A stretch of 64,000 bases of DNA, taken from the NCBI RefSeq assembly GCF_002102175.1, contig NZ_LQOX01000116.1, positions 87,765-151,764 of the forward strand, given 5' to 3'. Numbering within the stretch: the stretch's first letter is position 1; every line of letters starts with the position of its first letter. This DNA comes from Mycobacterium gastri. GTDB taxonomy: Bacteria; Actinomycetota; Actinomycetes; Mycobacteriales; Mycobacteriaceae. The position numbers were made by a program, and so were the translations under genes. Below the pieces are notes generated by a model. That model did no database searches and was not told where the DNA came from. It saw only the letters and a program-made list of their open reading frames with translations. Below are positions 41,621 through 52,577 of this stretch, in pieces.

Positions 41621-44600
41621 ATGCTCGTTAGCATGGGTGCGACTGAGTGGAGCGATGTGGGCGTGAGGGACTTGCTGCCACAGGGCACGGTGACAGTGCT
41701 GTTAGCCGAGGTTGAGCGTTCGACGTGGTTGTGGGAGGCCCATCCCGAGCATATGGATGCTGCGGTGGCGCGCCTCGCCAAAGCCGTGTCCGATGTGGTC
41801 ACCGTCCATGACGGCGTGCAGCTGGTCGAGCCGGGCGCGGGAGACAGCTTTGTCGTCGTGTTCGCCCGCGCTTCTGATGCGGTAGCCGCCGCGTTGGACT
41901 TGCAGCGAGCGCCGCTTGCCCCGATCCGGTTGCGCATCGGCGTGCACGCGGGGGAGGTGCGGATGCGCGACGACGGGAATTACGCCGGTCCGACCATCAA
42001 CCGGGCCGCACGACTGCGCGATCTGGCGCATGGGGGCCAGACCGTGTTGTCCGGTGCTGCCGAGCGCCTTGTCATCGATCAGCTCCCCGATGGGGCGTGG
42101 CTCACGGAGCTTGGCACGTACCCGCTGCGTGATTTGCCGCGCCCGGAGCTCGTGGTACAGCTATGCCATCCCGACCTGCGAGTCGAGTTCCCACCGCTGC
42201 GGGTCGCCGACAACGTTGTTGTCCACGGTATTCCAGTACACCTGACGAAGTTCGTGGGGCGGGGCGCGCAGATCAGCGAGGTGCACCAGCTGCTGGCCGA
42301 AAACCGGGTGGTGACTCTTATCGGTCCCGGCGGAGTGGGCAAGACACGGCTGGCCGCGCAGGTCGCGGTCCAGGTCGCAGGCGAGTTTGGTGGCGCGTGG
42401 TTCGTGGATCTGGCGCCGATCAGCGACCCGGATCTGGTACCGAGCGCGGTGGCCCGCATGCTGGGTCTGCACGACCAGCCCGGTCACTCCAATTTAGACA
42501 CCGTGCTGCGATTCCTCGGCGCTCGTCGCGCCTTGGTGGTGCTGGATAACTGTGAGCATCTGATCGATGCGATCGCGGCCTTCGTGGTGGCCCTGGTGGA
42601 AGCGTGTCCCGACGTGACGTTGCTAGCCACCAGTCGTGAGCCGATCCGTGTTGCGGGTGAGGTCAGCTACCAGGTGCCGCCGCTGTCACTGAGCGACGAA
42701 GCTATCCAGATGTTTGGTTTCCGGGCCCGGCGGGTTCGTCCTGGATTCCGCCTTACCGACGACAACCGCGGCGTGGTCACCGAGATCTGCCGCCGCCTGG
42801 ATTGCTTGCCGCTGGCGATCGAGCTGGCGGCGGCGCGAGTGCGGACAATGTCGCTGGCGGAGATCGTCGATGGTTTGGGCAGCCGATTCCAGCTGTTGAC
42901 CGGGGGTGCGCGTACCGCGGCGCTCCGCCAGCAGACACTGTGGGCCTCGGTGGATTGGTCGTACGCGCTGTTGACCGAACCCGAACGGGTCTTGTTCCGC
43001 CGGCTGGCGGTGTTTGCGGGCTGCTTTTTCCTCGATGATGTGCGCGCAATCGCAGGCGGTGATGATATGCCGCGCCATCAGGTGCTCGACGAGCTCACGC
43101 TGCTTGTCGAGAAGTCGCTGGTGGTGGCCAACGACCGCGGCGATCGAAGCAGCTACCAGCTATTGGAGACGATGCACCGGTACGCGCTGGAAAAGCTTGA
43201 GGAGGCCGGCGAAGCTGAGGCCCTGCGGGCGCGCCACCTTGACCACTACGCGGCGCTAGCTGCCCGGCTCGACCACCCCGGCCGCACGGATTATGCGCAG
43301 TGCCTCCACCAGGCCGAAGCCGAAATCGACAACCTCCGTGCCGCCTTCGAGTGGAGCCGTGAAAATTCCGATATTGAACTCGCCTTGGCGCTGGCTTGCT
43401 CCCTGCTACCCGTATGGATGACGCGCGGTCGCATTCGGGAAGGGCGGGCGTGGTTTGACAGCATTCTCGGCGCCGAGGCAGCGCACGATCTCGAGGTGGC
43501 GGCCGGGGTGCGCGCGCGGGCGCTCGCCGACAAGGGCCTGCTCGACATCTTTGTCGACGCCTCGGCGGGCATGGATCAGGCCCAACAGGCATTAGCTATT
43601 GCTCGCGAGGTCGGCGACCCGGCCCTGCTGTCCCGGGCGCTCACGGCCTGCGGTCTGATCGCTGTAGCTGTAGCCCGCGCCGAGGTCGCCGCGCCGTACT
43701 TCGCCGAGGCGATCGAACTCGCCCGCGCCGTAGACGATCGGTGGAGACTGGCCCAGATCCTTACCTACCAGGCGATCGATGCGGTTGTGGCGGGTTACCC
43801 GATAGCAGCGCGCACGGCGGCCGAAGAGGGATGCGAGCTGGCGAATGCAATTGGTGACCAGTCCGACGCGCTCTGGTGCCGATGGTGCCTCGGTTACGCC
43901 CACCTGATGCGCGGTGATCTCGTCGAAGCCGCTGCACAATTCGGCGAAGTGGTGGAGGAGGCCGAGGCGGCTCAGGAAGTGCTGCACAAGGGGAATAGCC
44001 TGCAGGGCCTTGCCTTCGCCCTCGCATTCCGGGGTGAGGTGAGCGCGGCTCGCGCGGCCGCCGACGCGGCTCTGGAGGCCGCCGAACAGGGAGAGTACTT
44101 CGCCGGGATGGGCCACTCGGCGTTGGCCACGGCTGCCCTGGCCGCAGGCGACATTGAAACGGCGCAGGATGCGGGTGAGGCGGCTTGGCAGAATTTGAGT
44201 TCGGCCCTGCCCCAGTCGGCGGTGCCACAGCGGGTATTTAATGCCCAGGCTGCGCTGGCGAGCGGCGATCTCATCGCAGCCCGCGACTGGTGCGACGATG
44301 CCGTGCGGTCACTGACCGGCCGCCACCTAGTTTTCGCGCTAGCTACGCGCGCTCGGATCTCGATCGCTGGCGGCAAGCGAGAAGAGGCTGAACGCGACGC
44401 GAACGACGCGCTCGCCTGCGCGGCCGACAGTGGGGCCTATGTGGATGTCCCAGATGTGCTCGAGTGCCTCGCTGTCTTGGCCAGCGACGCCGGCAATCAC
44501 CAGGAAGCTGCGAGACACTTCGGCGCGGCAGAGGCTATGCGACAACGTATCGGCGTGGTTCGCTTCGTGATTCACCAGGCGGGATACGAGGCGTCGGTGG

Positions 44601-44920
44601 CGGCCCTGCGAGATGCGATGGGTGAGGTCGACTTCGGCGCCGCCCGGGACGAGGGTGCGGCGTTATCGATCGAGGAGGCGATCGCTTATGCGCGGCGTGG
44701 CCATGGCTGGCGCAAACGGCCGGCCACTGGTTGGGAGTCGCTCACTCCGACCGAGATCGACGTCGTACGACTGGTCAGCGAGGGGCTGTCCAACAAGGAC
44801 ATCGCGACGCGGCTTTTCGTCTCGCACCGGACCGTGCAAACCCATCTGACCCACGTGTACACCAAGTTGGGCTTCACCTCCCGCGTGCAACTCGCTCAAG
44901 CGGCAGCCAACCGGGCCTGA
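41621..44920 (+). CDS. Cyclase-like / NB-ARC ATPase / LuxR regulator
   Basis: This 1,099-residue protein resembles the M. tuberculosis Rv0386/Rv1358/Rv2488c family. Residues about 22-170 form a class III adenylate cyclase homology domain. The metal aspartate of LADVEGS-type motifs is Glu30 (LLAEVERST), and the second site reads G72-A-G-D, so cyclase activity is doubtful. An NB-ARC/AAA module follows with Walker A GPGGVGKT (235-242) and Walker B ALVVLDN (304-310), then TPR-like helices and a C-terminal LuxR HTH (LTPTEIDVVRLVSEGLSNKD, RTVQTHL). It is divergent from the synthase operon and may control it. Start uncertain; ATG 41633 is an alternative. Confidence 0.88.
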   Translation: MLVSMGATEWSDVGVRDLLPQGTVTVLLAEVERSTWLWEAHPEHMDAAVARLAKAVSDVVTVHDGVQLVEPGAGDSFVVVFARASDAVAAALDLQRAPLAPIRLRIGVHAGEVRMRDDGNYAGPTINRAARLRDLAHGGQTVLSGAAERLVIDQLPDGAWLTELGTYPLRDLPRPELVVQLCHPDLRVEFPPLRVADNVVVHGIPVHLTKFVGRGAQISEVHQLLAENRVVTLIGPGGVGKTRLAAQVAVQVAGEFGGAWFVDLAPISDPDLVPSAVARMLGLHDQPGHSNLDTVLRFLGARRALVVLDNCEHLIDAIAAFVVALVEACPDVTLLATSREPIRVAGEVSYQVPPLSLSDEAIQMFGFRARRVRPGFRLTDDNRGVVTEICRRLDCLPLAIELAAARVRTMSLAEIVDGLGSRFQLLTGGARTAALRQQTLWASVDWSYALLTEPERVLFRRLAVFAGCFFLDDVRAIAGGDDMPRHQVLDELTLLVEKSLVVANDRGDRSSYQLLETMHRYALEKLEEAGEAEALRARHLDHYAALAARLDHPGRTDYAQCLHQAEAEIDNLRAAFEWSRENSDIELALALACSLLPVWMTRGRIREGRAWFDSILGAEAAHDLEVAAGVRARALADKGLLDIFVDASAGMDQAQQALAIAREVGDPALLSRALTACGLIAVAVARAEVAAPYFAEAIELARAVDDRWRLAQILTYQAIDAVVAGYPIAARTAAEEGCELANAIGDQSDALWCRWCLGYAHLMRGDLVEAAAQFGEVVEEAEAAQEVLHKGNSLQGLAFALAFRGEVSAARAAADAALEAAEQGEYFAGMGHSALATAALAAGDIETAQDAGEAAWQNLSSALPQSAVPQRVFNAQAALASGDLIAARDWCDDAVRSLTGRHLVFALATRARISIAGGKREEAERDANDALACAADSGAYVDVPDVLECLAVLASDAGNHQEAARHFGAAEAMRQRIGVVRFVIHQAGYEASVAALRDAMGEVDFGAARDEGAALSIEEAIAYARRGHGWRKRPATGWESLTPTEIDVVRLVSEGLSNKDIATRLFVSHRTVQTHLTHVYTKLGFTSRVQLAQAAANRA

Positions 44921-45228
44921 GCCCGCCGCCTCTCAACGACGAACCGGGGCCGACCACCCGGCGCTCCGATACCTGCCTCACGCGCTGAGTGCCGGACTGC
45001 TGTACGGCAACGGCGGGGCCGGTGGGATCGGCGGGGGAGGCGGCGTTGCCGGTCGCGGCGGGGCTACCCGCCAAAGCGGCACAATTGTCCGGTCCTCAGC
45101 GTGAGGCCCAAACACCGTGGATGCGCGGGATCACGCGCTGGCATCTAGATAAGGTGTCAGGGCTGGTCATGGCAGATCATGACATTCAGGCAGCCTTGGA
45201 TGTCGGACTTGGATGTCGGATAAGGGTG
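44921..45228. other. Region between regulator and murE, with PGRS scrap
   Basis: No intact gene lies in these 308 bases, although the murE frame is open through them back to 44989. It contains a PE_PGRS-like fragment (44991-45072) and a short direct repeat GGATGTCGGA (45198-45207 and 45211-45220) just before the murE start. It must contain the murE promoter if the upstream regulator does not read through. Confidence 0.5.
44991..45072 (+). pseudogene. PE_PGRS-like remnant
   Basis: In one plus frame the DNA reads [20 protein letters not shown] followed by GRGGATRQ, the glycine-alanine motif of PE_PGRS proteins. There is no PE domain and no long frame. In M. tuberculosis PE_PGRS38 lies in the same interval between pbpB and murE, so this is probably a scrap of an equivalent gene lost when the island rearranged. 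The fragment is short, so chance resemblance in GC-rich DNA is possible. Confidence 0.55.
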
Positions 45229-46821
45229 ATGAGCGAGGTGGTGTCGGTGCTCACTGGGTTGCACCCCAACGCCGGGGCTGGCGTGCGGCTGCCTGCGTTG
45301 GCGGCTCAGGTCGCCGCGGTGCCGGCGGGCGGCCCGAATCGTCCCGCCAAAATCCCGGACATCAAGGTCACCGGTGTGACATTGCGCGCCCAGGACGTAG
45401 CGCCGGGCGACCTGTTCGCCGCCCTGCCGGGTTCGGCTACGCATGGCGCTCGGTATGCCGGCGACGCGATCGCACGCGGTGCCGTCGCGGTGCTCACCGA
45501 CGCCGACGGGGTGGCCGAGTTGGGTGCTCACGGGGCGACCGTGCCCGTGCTGGTGCACCCCGCACCCCGCACTGTGCTCGGCGGTCTCGCCGCGACGGTG
45601 TACGGACATCCCTCCGAGCGGGTGACCGTCATCGGGATCACCGGAACGTCGGGCAAGACCACCACGACCTATCTGGTGGAGGCCGGTCTGCGGGCCGGCG
45701 GTCGGGTCGCCGGGCTGATCGGCACCATCGGCATCCGCATCGACGGGGTCGACATCCCGAGTGCGCTGACTACGCCGGAGGCGCCCGCCTTACAGGCCAT
45801 GCTCGCGGAAATGTCCGAACGCGGCGTGGACACCGTGGTCATGGAGGTGTCCAGCCACGCGCTGACCCTGGGCCGGGTGGACGGCACCCGCTTCGCCGTC
45901 GGCGGCTTCACCAACTTGTCGCGTGACCATCTGGACTTTCACCCCACCATGGAGGATTACTTCGAGGCCAAGGCGCCGCTGTTCGACCCGGCCTCCGCGC
46001 TGCGCGCCGGCACCGCCGTGGTGTGCGTGGATGACGAGGCCGGGCGCGCGATGGCCGAGCGGGCCGGGAACGCGATCACCGTGAGTGCCCGCGATCGGGC
46101 CGCGCACTGGTGCGCCGTCGACGTGGTGCCGATGGGCGCCGCCGGACAGGAATTCACCGCCGTTGACCCGGCCGGCGTCCAGCACCGGGTGCGCATCGGC
46201 TTGCCGGGCAGCTATAACATCGCCAATTGCCTTCTCGCACTGGCGATTTTGGACAGTGTCGGGGTCTCCCCGGAGCAGGCTGCGCCGGGACTGCGGCAGG
46301 CGCGAGTCCCCGGGCGCCTGGAACAGGTGGACCGCGGTCAGGATTTTCTGGCTCTGGTCGACTACGCGCACAAGCCGGGCGCCTTACGGGCGGTGTTGAC
46401 CACGCTGGCGCGCCCGGACCGTCGGCTGGCGGTGGTGTTCGGCGCCGGTGGCGAGCGTGACCCGGGAAAGCGCGCCCCGATGGGTGCCGTGGCCGCGGAG
46501 CTGGCCGACCTGGTCGTCGTTACCGACGACAACCCGCGCGGTGAGGATCCCGCGGCGATCCGCAGGGAGATTCTGGCCGGGGCGACCGCGCCAGGCGGCA
46601 CCGTGGAAGTGGTCGAGGTCGCCGACCGAAGGGACGCGATCCGGCACGCGGTCGCCTGGGCGCGCCCCGGGGACGTGGTCCTGGTTGCCGGCAAGGGCCA
46701 TGAAACCGGCCAGCGTGGCGGCGGGGAGGTCCGCCCGTTCGACGACCGGGTGGAACTGGCCGAGGCGTTGGCCGCGCGCGAGGCCGGCGGGCTTCCCGGA
46801 CCCGGGCAGGCACGTCCATGA
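45229..46821 (+). CDS. murE: UDP-MurNAc-L-Ala-D-Glu:meso-DAP ligase
   Basis: MurE adds meso-diaminopimelate to the peptidoglycan precursor in the cytoplasm. The 530-residue protein shows the P-loop [15 protein letters not shown], the [10 protein letters not shown] motif, [13 protein letters not shown] and the DAP-specific [12 protein letters not shown] 45229 ([16 protein letters not shown]) aligns with M. tuberculosis MurE (535 aa) and is preceded by GGATAAGG. The longer frame from 44989 reads through PGRS-like and intergenic sequence and is rejected. It overlaps murF by four bases. Confidence 0.95.
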   Translation: MSEVVSVLTGLHPNAGAGVRLPALAAQVAAVPAGGPNRPAKIPDIKVTGVTLRAQDVAPGDLFAALPGSATHGARYAGDAIARGAVAVLTDADGVAELGAHGATVPVLVHPAPRTVLGGLAATVYGHPSERVTVIGITGTSGKTTTTYLVEAGLRAGGRVAGLIGTIGIRIDGVDIPSALTTPEAPALQAMLAEMSERGVDTVVMEVSSHALTLGRVDGTRFAVGGFTNLSRDHLDFHPTMEDYFEAKAPLFDPASALRAGTAVVCVDDEAGRAMAERAGNAITVSARDRAAHWCAVDVVPMGAAGQEFTAVDPAGVQHRVRIGLPGSYNIANCLLALAILDSVGVSPEQAAPGLRQARVPGRLEQVDRGQDFLALVDYAHKPGALRAVLTTLARPDRRLAVVFGAGGERDPGKRAPMGAVAAELADLVVVTDDNPRGEDPAAIRREILAGATAPGGTVEVVEVADRRDAIRHAVAWARPGDVVLVAGKGHETGQRGGGEVRPFDDRVELAEALAAREAGGLPGPGQARP

Positions 46822-48368
46822 TCGACCTGACCGTGGCCCAGATCGCCGACATCGTCGGCGGCACGCTGGCCGATATCTCGCCGCAGGACGCCGCGCAACG
46901 CCGCGTGACCGGGACCGTCGAGTTCGACTCGCGCGCTGTCGGCCCCGGCGGATTGTTTCTGGCGCTGCCGGGCGCGCGTGCTGACGGGCACGACTATGCG
47001 GCGGCGGCGGTGGCGGCGGGGGCGGTCGCGGTGCTGGCCGCTCGGCCGGTCGGCGTGCCGGCCGTCGTGGTGGCGCCTGAGCCGTCCCGGGTCGACAGCG
47101 CCGCCGGGGTGCTTGAGCACGACGCCGACGGCTCGGGTGCGGCGGTCTTGGCCGCGCTGGCCAAGTTGGCCAAGGCGGTGGCCGCCGAGCTGGTCGCTGG
47201 TGGGCTGACCATCGTCGGGATCACCGGTTCGTCGGGCAAGACGTCGACCAAGGATCTGGTGGCCGCGGTGCTGGAGCCGTTGGGTGAGGTCGTTGCCCCG
47301 CCCGGATCCTTCAACAACGAGCTGGGTCATCCCTGGACGGTGCTGCGCGCCACTCGCGATACCGACTACCTGATCTTGGAGATGTCGGCGCGCCATCCCG
47401 GCAACATCGCCGCGCTGGCCGAGATCGCGACCCCGGCTGTCGGGGTGGTGCTCAACGTCGGCACCGCGCACCTGGGCGAGTTCGGCTCTCGGGAGGCTAT
47501 TGTGCGGACGAAATCAGAACTGCCGCAAGCTGTTCCGCGATCCGGGGTGGTCATCCTCAATGCCGACGACCCGGCCGTGGCGGCGATGGCCGAGGTGAGC
47601 GCGGCGCGGGTGGTTCGGGTCAGTCGCGGCAGCACTGGCGACGTTTGGGCTGGGCCGGTGTCGCTGGACGAGCTGGCCAGGCCGCAGTTCACCATGTACT
47701 CAGGCGACGCCGCCGTACAGGTGCAGCTGGGGGTCTACGGCGATCACCAAGTCACCAATGCGCTGTGCGCGGCTGCCGTCGCGCTGGAATGCGGCGCCAC
47801 CCTCGATCAGGTGGCAACCGCGCTCGGTGGTGCGGGTCCGGTGTCGCGGCATCGCATGCAGGTGACCACCCGCGCGGACGGGGTGACGGTGATCGACGAC
47901 GCCTACAACGCCAACCCGGACTCGATGCGGGCCGGTCTGCAGGCGCTGGCCTGGATCGCCCACGGTGGCTCCGGCGGCGGGGCCGACCGCCCCGCCAAGA
48001 GGCGCAGTTGGGCGGTTTTGGGTGAGATGGCAGAGCTCGGTGCCGACGCCATAGCCGAGCATGACCGCATCGGCCGGCTCGCAGTGCGATTAGATGTGTC
48101 TCGACTCGTTGTGGTCGGAACCGGGAGGTCGATGAGCGCCATGCACCACGGAGCGGTCCTGGAAGGGGCGTGGGGCTCCTGGGGGGCTGGGGCCGATAGA
48201 GGGGTGGTCAGCGTCGCGCACTCCGATGCCGCCCTGGCACTGTTGCGTGCAGAAATCCGACCCGGGGATGTGGTCCTGATCAAGGCGTCCAACTCGGCTG
48301 GTCTGGGCATGCTGGCCGACGCGCTGGTTGCCGAGCGTACCGATGACCGCGGGATCCCGCGCCCATGA
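46818..48368 (+). CDS. murF: UDP-MurNAc-tripeptide:D-Ala-D-Ala ligase
   Basis: MurF adds the D-Ala-D-Ala dipeptide, completing the UDP-MurNAc-pentapeptide. The 516-residue protein has [19 protein letters not shown] (ATP site), [25 protein letters not shown] and [20 protein letters not shown] 46818 overlaps the murE stop (ATGA), and its own end overlaps mraY, so the three are translationally coupled. An extra Gly-rich loop near residue 380 ([17 protein letters not shown]) lengthens it slightly relative to M. tuberculosis. Confidence 0.96.
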   Translation: MIDLTVAQIADIVGGTLADISPQDAAQRRVTGTVEFDSRAVGPGGLFLALPGARADGHDYAAAAVAAGAVAVLAARPVGVPAVVVAPEPSRVDSAAGVLEHDADGSGAAVLAALAKLAKAVAAELVAGGLTIVGITGSSGKTSTKDLVAAVLEPLGEVVAPPGSFNNELGHPWTVLRATRDTDYLILEMSARHPGNIAALAEIATPAVGVVLNVGTAHLGEFGSREAIVRTKSELPQAVPRSGVVILNADDPAVAAMAEVSAARVVRVSRGSTGDVWAGPVSLDELARPQFTMYSGDAAVQVQLGVYGDHQVTNALCAAAVALECGATLDQVATALGGAGPVSRHRMQVTTRADGVTVIDDAYNANPDSMRAGLQALAWIAHGGSGGGADRPAKRRSWAVLGEMAELGADAIAEHDRIGRLAVRLDVSRLVVVGTGRSMSAMHHGAVLEGAWGSWGAGADRGVVSVAHSDAALALLRAEIRPGDVVLIKASNSAGLGMLADALVAERTDDRGIPRP

Positions 48369-49444
48369 GACAGATCCTGCTCGCCGTCGCCATCGCGCTG
48401 GCGGTTTCCATCCTGCTCACCCCGGCGCTGATCCGGCTGTTCACCAAACAAGGCTTCGGTCACCACACCCGCGACGACGGCCCACCCAGCCACCACAGCA
48501 AGCGCGGTACGCCGTCGATGGGCGGTGTGGCGATTCTGGCCGGCATCTGGGCGGGCTACTTCGGCACCCACCTCGCCGGTCTGGCGTTCGACGGCGAGGG
48601 CGTCTCCGCATCGGGTTTGCTGGTGTTGGGCCTGGCCACTGCGCTGGGCGGCGTCGGATTCCTCGACGACATGATCAAAATCCGCAGGTCACGCAACCTC
48701 GGGCTGAACAAGAGCGCCAAGACCGTCGGGCAAATCACCTCGGCCGTGCTGTTCGCGGTGCTGGTGCTGCAGTTCCGCAATCCGGCCGGCATCACGCCGG
48801 GCAGCGCGCAGCTGTCCTACGTGCGTGAGATCGCCACGGTCACGCTGGCTCCGGCACTGTTCGTGCTGTTCTGCGTGGTCGTGGTCAGCGCCTGGTCAAA
48901 TGCGGTCAACTTCACTGATGGCCTGGATGGGCTGGCTGCCGGCTGCATGGCGATGGTTACCGGCGCCTACGTGCTGATCACCTTCTGGCAATACCGCAAC
49001 GCGTGCGTCACCGCGCCCGGGTTGGGCTGCTACAACGTGCGTGACCCGCTGGACCTGGCGCTGATCGCCGCCGCGACCGCCGGCGCCTGCATCGGCTTCC
49101 TGTGGTGGAACGCCGCGCCGGCGAAGATCTTCATGGGCGACACCGGCTCCCTGGCGTTGGGTGGTGTGATCGCCGGGCTGTCGGTGACCAGCCGCACCGA
49201 GCTGCTGGCGGTGGTGCTGGGCTCGCTGTTCGTCGCCGAGATCACGTCGGTGGTACTGCAGATTCTGACGTTCCGCACGACGGGGCGCCGGGTGTTCCGG
49301 ATGGCGCCCTTCCACCACCACTTCGAGCTGGTCGGCTGGGCCGAAACCACGGTGATCATCCGTTTCTGGCTGCTCACCGCCATCAGCTGCGGTTTGGGTG
49401 TGGCCTTGTTCTACGGTGAATTTCTGGCTGCGATCGGTGCCTGA
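48365..49444 (+). CDS. mraY: Phospho-MurNAc-pentapeptide translocase
   Basis: MraY (MurX) transfers phospho-MurNAc-pentapeptide to decaprenyl phosphate, making lipid I; it is the target of several nucleoside antibiotics. The 359-residue membrane protein has the same length as in M. tuberculosis, ten predicted helices and the catalytic aspartates in GFLDDMIKI and [15 protein letters not shown], plus the FHHHFELVG motif near the end. ATG 48365 overlaps murF by four bases. Confidence 0.96.
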   Translation: MRQILLAVAIALAVSILLTPALIRLFTKQGFGHHTRDDGPPSHHSKRGTPSMGGVAILAGIWAGYFGTHLAGLAFDGEGVSASGLLVLGLATALGGVGFLDDMIKIRRSRNLGLNKSAKTVGQITSAVLFAVLVLQFRNPAGITPGSAQLSYVREIATVTLAPALFVLFCVVVVSAWSNAVNFTDGLDGLAAGCMAMVTGAYVLITFWQYRNACVTAPGLGCYNVRDPLDLALIAAATAGACIGFLWWNAAPAKIFMGDTGSLALGGVIAGLSVTSRTELLAVVLGSLFVAEITSVVLQILTFRTTGRRVFRMAPFHHHFELVGWAETTVIIRFWLLTAISCGLGVALFYGEFLAAIGA

Positions 49445-49445
49445 C

Positions 49446-50888
49446 GTGCTTGAGCCCCTGGTGCCGGGCGCGCCGGTGCTGATCGCCGGTGGCCGGGTGA
49501 CCGGCCGCGCCGTGCTGGCGGCGCTGACCCGGTTCGGTGCGACGCCTACGGTGTGCGACGACGATCCGGTGATGCTAAAGCCTTATGCCGACGACGGTGT
49601 GGCGACCGTGGAGCCGTCGGCGGCGGTATCGCAGATCGCCGAGTATTCCTTGGTGGTCACCAGCCCCGGGTTCCAGCCGACGACGCCGGTGCTGGCCGCG
49701 GCCGCCGCCGTGGGCGTGCCGATCTGGGGTGATGTCGAGCTGGCCTGGCGGCTGGATGCGGCGGGCCGCTACGGGCCGCCGCGCCGCTGGCTGGTGGTGA
49801 CCGGCACCAACGGCAAGACCACTACGACCTCGATGCTGCAGCGCATGCTGACCGCGGCCGGCCGGCGCAGCGTACTGTGCGGAAACATCGGCAGCCCGGT
49901 GCTGGAGGTGCTCGACCAGCCAGCCGATGTGCTGGCCGTCGAGTTGTCGAGTTTCCAGCTGTACTGGGCGCCGTCGCTGCGGCCCGAGGCCGGCGTGGTG
50001 CTCAACATCGCCGAGGATCACCTGGACTGGCATGGCGCCATGGCCGCCTACACCGAGGCCAAGGCGCGGGTGCTGACCGGCCGGGTGGCGGTGGTCGGCC
50101 TGGACGATCCCCGCGCGGCGGCCCTGCTGGATACCGCGCCGGCGCAGGTGCGAGCCGGCTTCCGGCTCGGTGAGCCCGCAGCGGGGGAGCTGGGCGTGCG
50201 CGACGGCTACCTGGTTGACCGCGCCTTCGCCGCCGACCTGCCGCTGCTGCCGGTCGCTTCCATCCCGGTCCCAGGCCCGGTCGGGGTGCTCGACGCGCTG
50301 GCCGCGGCCGCGCTGGCCCGCTCCGTCGGGGTGTCCGCCGAGGCGATCGCGGACGCGGTCGCGTCGTTCCAGGTCGGCCGGCACCGTTCGGAAGTGGTGG
50401 CGGTCGTCGACGGCGTCACCTACGTCGACGACTCCAAGGCCACCAACCCGCACGCCGCGCAGGCATCGGTGCTGGCCTACCCGCGGGTAATCTGGCTGGC
50501 CGGCGGGCTGCTCAAGGGCGCATCCGTGGATGCCGAGGTGGCGCGCATGGCATCGAGGCTGGTCGGTGCGGTGCTCATCGGTCGCGACCGGGCAGCGGTT
50601 GCCGAGGCGTTATCACGACACGCGCCGGATGTCCCCGTCGTCCAGGTTGTGACAGGCGAGGATGCTGATATGGCTGTGGCTTGTGATGCTGATGTGACAA
50701 AAGTTGATGATTCCGTCGAACCGCTCGGCGCGCGCGTGATGACCGCCGCGGTGGCCGCGGCCAAAGAGATGGCCAAGCCCGGCGACACGGTGCTGCTGGC
50801 GCCGGCCGGCGCATCGTTCGACCAGTTCGACGGCTACGCGGACCGAGGTGACGCGTTCGCGGCCGCGGTACGCGCCGCGGTCCGGTAG
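49446..50888 (+). CDS. murD: UDP-MurNAc-L-alanine:D-glutamate ligase
   Basis: MurD adds D-glutamate to UDP-MurNAc-L-Ala. The 480-residue protein has an N-terminal Rossmann-like substrate domain ([14 protein letters not shown]), the ATP site [26 protein letters not shown] and [19 protein letters not shown] 49446 lies one base after the mraY stop and begins the conserved sequence. The C-terminal region around 440-455 is a little shorter than in M. tuberculosis (486 aa). Confidence 0.95.
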   Translation: MLEPLVPGAPVLIAGGRVTGRAVLAALTRFGATPTVCDDDPVMLKPYADDGVATVEPSAAVSQIAEYSLVVTSPGFQPTTPVLAAAAAVGVPIWGDVELAWRLDAAGRYGPPRRWLVVTGTNGKTTTTSMLQRMLTAAGRRSVLCGNIGSPVLEVLDQPADVLAVELSSFQLYWAPSLRPEAGVVLNIAEDHLDWHGAMAAYTEAKARVLTGRVAVVGLDDPRAAALLDTAPAQVRAGFRLGEPAAGELGVRDGYLVDRAFAADLPLLPVASIPVPGPVGVLDALAAAALARSVGVSAEAIADAVASFQVGRHRSEVVAVVDGVTYVDDSKATNPHAAQASVLAYPRVIWLAGGLLKGASVDAEVARMASRLVGAVLIGRDRAAVAEALSRHAPDVPVVQVVTGEDADMAVACDADVTKVDDSVEPLGARVMTAAVAAAKEMAKPGDTVLLAPAGASFDQFDGYADRGDAFAAAVRAAVR

Positions 50889-50894
50889 CCGGGC

Positions 50895-52577
50895 ATGCGC
50901 AGCGCATTCACCCGGCTGATGCGCCGGGGCAAGGCTGGCGACGACGCCGCCGCCCACGGGCCGGTCGAGCCGGAAGGGACGGCCCAGGCTGACGAGCAGG
51001 TCGACGCTGCGGCTTCCCCGGACGAGCAGACCGGCGAGCAGACCGGCGAGAAGTCGGCCGAGAAATCCCGTGCCAAGCCCGAGGAGGCCGGTCCGCGCAC
51101 CCGGTTCGGCGTCTGGCTGGGCCGGCCCATGACCTCGTTTCACCTGATCATCGCCGTCGCCGCGCTGCTCACCACGCTCGGCCTGATCATGGTGCTCTCG
51201 GCCTCCGGAGTGCGGTCCTATGACGACGACGGGTCGGCCTGGGTGATCTTCGGCAAGCAGGTGTTGTGGACCGTCGTCGGTCTCATCGGCTGCTACGTCG
51301 GGCTACGCATGTCGGTGCAGTTCCTCCGCCGCATCGCCTTCTCCGCCTTCGCGTTCACCATTGTGTTGTTGGTGCTGGTGCTGATTCCGGGAATCGGCAA
51401 GGAAGCCAACGGTTCCCGCGGCTGGTTCGTGGTGGCGGGCTTTTCGATGCAGCCGTCGGAGCTGACCAAGATGGCGTTCGCGGTCTGGGGTGCGCATCTG
51501 CTGGCGGCCCGGCGGATGGAGCGCGCGTCGCTGCGGGAAATGCTGATTCCGCTGGTGCCGGCCGCGGTCGTGGCGCTGGCGTTGATCGTGGCCCAGCCCG
51601 ACCTGGGACAGACGGTGTCGATGGGCATCATCCTGCTCGGGCTGCTGTGGTACGCGGGGTTGCCGCTGCGCGTTTTCGCCAGCTCACTGGCAGCGGTCGT
51701 CATCTCCGCGGCGATCCTGGCGATGACCGCGGGTTACCGGTCCGACCGGGTGCGGTCTTGGCTCGATCCCGACAACGACCCGATGGACTCGGGCTACCAG
51801 GCCCGGCAGGCCAAGTTCGCGCTGGCTCACGGCGGCATCTTCGGCGACGGGCTGGGCCAGGGTGTGGCCAAGTGGAACTACCTGCCCAACGCCCACAACG
51901 ACTTCATCTTCGCAATCATCGGCGAGGAGCTCGGCTTCATCGGCGCCCTGGGGTTGCTGGGACTGTTCGGGCTGTTCGCCTATACCGGCATGCGGATCGC
52001 TCGCCGGTCGGCCGACCCGTTTCTGCGGCTGTTGACCGCCACCGTCACGTTGTGGGTGCTGGGACAGGCGTTCATCAATGTCGGTTACGTGATCGGGCTG
52101 CTGCCGGTCACCGGACTGCAGCTGCCGCTGATCTCGGCCGGCGGCACTTCGACGGCCACCACCTTGTCGATGATCGGTGTCATCGCCAACGCCGCGCGGC
52201 ATGAACCCGAGGCGGTGGCCGCGCTGCGCGCGGGCCGCGACGATACAGTGAACCGACTGCTGCGGCTGCCGCTACCCAAGCCTTACGAGCCGACCCGCCT
52301 CGAGGCGTTTCGCGACCGCAAGCGCCCTCACCCGCAACCGGCCAAGCAGCCGGCCGCCCGGAAGGCGCCCAAGGCGGTTCGCAAACCCGGGGAGCCGGCG
52401 CGACCGGCGTTGCCGCGCCGGGCCGATCGGCCGGTTCGCAGGTCCGTGGGTACCGCTCACGCGCCGGGGCGGGGGCACCACCCGCCCGCGGGGGAGCATC
52501 ATGGAGCGGGTCAGCGGTACGCCGGCCAGCGTCAGGCAGGTCGGGTTCGGGCATTGGAAGGTCAGCGTTACGGGTGA
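50895..52577 (+). CDS. ftsW: Septal peptidoglycan polymerase FtsW (SEDS family)
   Basis: FtsW is the SEDS glycosyltransferase that works with PbpB at the septum. The 560-residue protein has an acidic/basic cytoplasmic N-terminus (about 1-75), about ten membrane helices and SEDS signatures ([45 protein letters not shown]). The long basic C-terminal tail (about 450-560, rich in Arg, Pro and Lys) is typical of mycobacterial FtsW, where it contacts FtsZ and PbpB. It begins 6 bases after murD. Confidence 0.95.
   Translation: MRSAFTRLMRRGKAGDDAAAHGPVEPEGTAQADEQVDAAASPDEQTGEQTGEKSAEKSRAKPEEAGPRTRFGVWLGRPMTSFHLIIAVAALLTTLGLIMVLSASGVRSYDDDGSAWVIFGKQVLWTVVGLIGCYVGLRMSVQFLRRIAFSAFAFTIVLLVLVLIPGIGKEANGSRGWFVVAGFSMQPSELTKMAFAVWGAHLLAARRMERASLREMLIPLVPAAVVALALIVAQPDLGQTVSMGIILLGLLWYAGLPLRVFASSLAAVVISAAILAMTAGYRSDRVRSWLDPDNDPMDSGYQARQAKFALAHGGIFGDGLGQGVAKWNYLPNAHNDFIFAIIGEELGFIGALGLLGLFGLFAYTGMRIARRSADPFLRLLTATVTLWVLGQAFINVGYVIGLLPVTGLQLPLISAGGTSTATTLSMIGVIANAARHEPEAVAALRAGRDDTVNRLLRLPLPKPYEPTRLEAFRDRKRPHPQPAKQPAARKAPKAVRKPGEPARPALPRRADRPVRRSVGTAHAPGRGHHPPAGEHHGAGQRYAGQRQAGRVRALEGQRYG

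Noticed and set aside
44989..45228. 80-codon N-terminal extension of murE
   Set aside because: Sequence does not resemble MurE, crosses the PGRS scrap and intergenic DNA, and a well-placed ATG at 45229 with GGATAAGG matches the family start.
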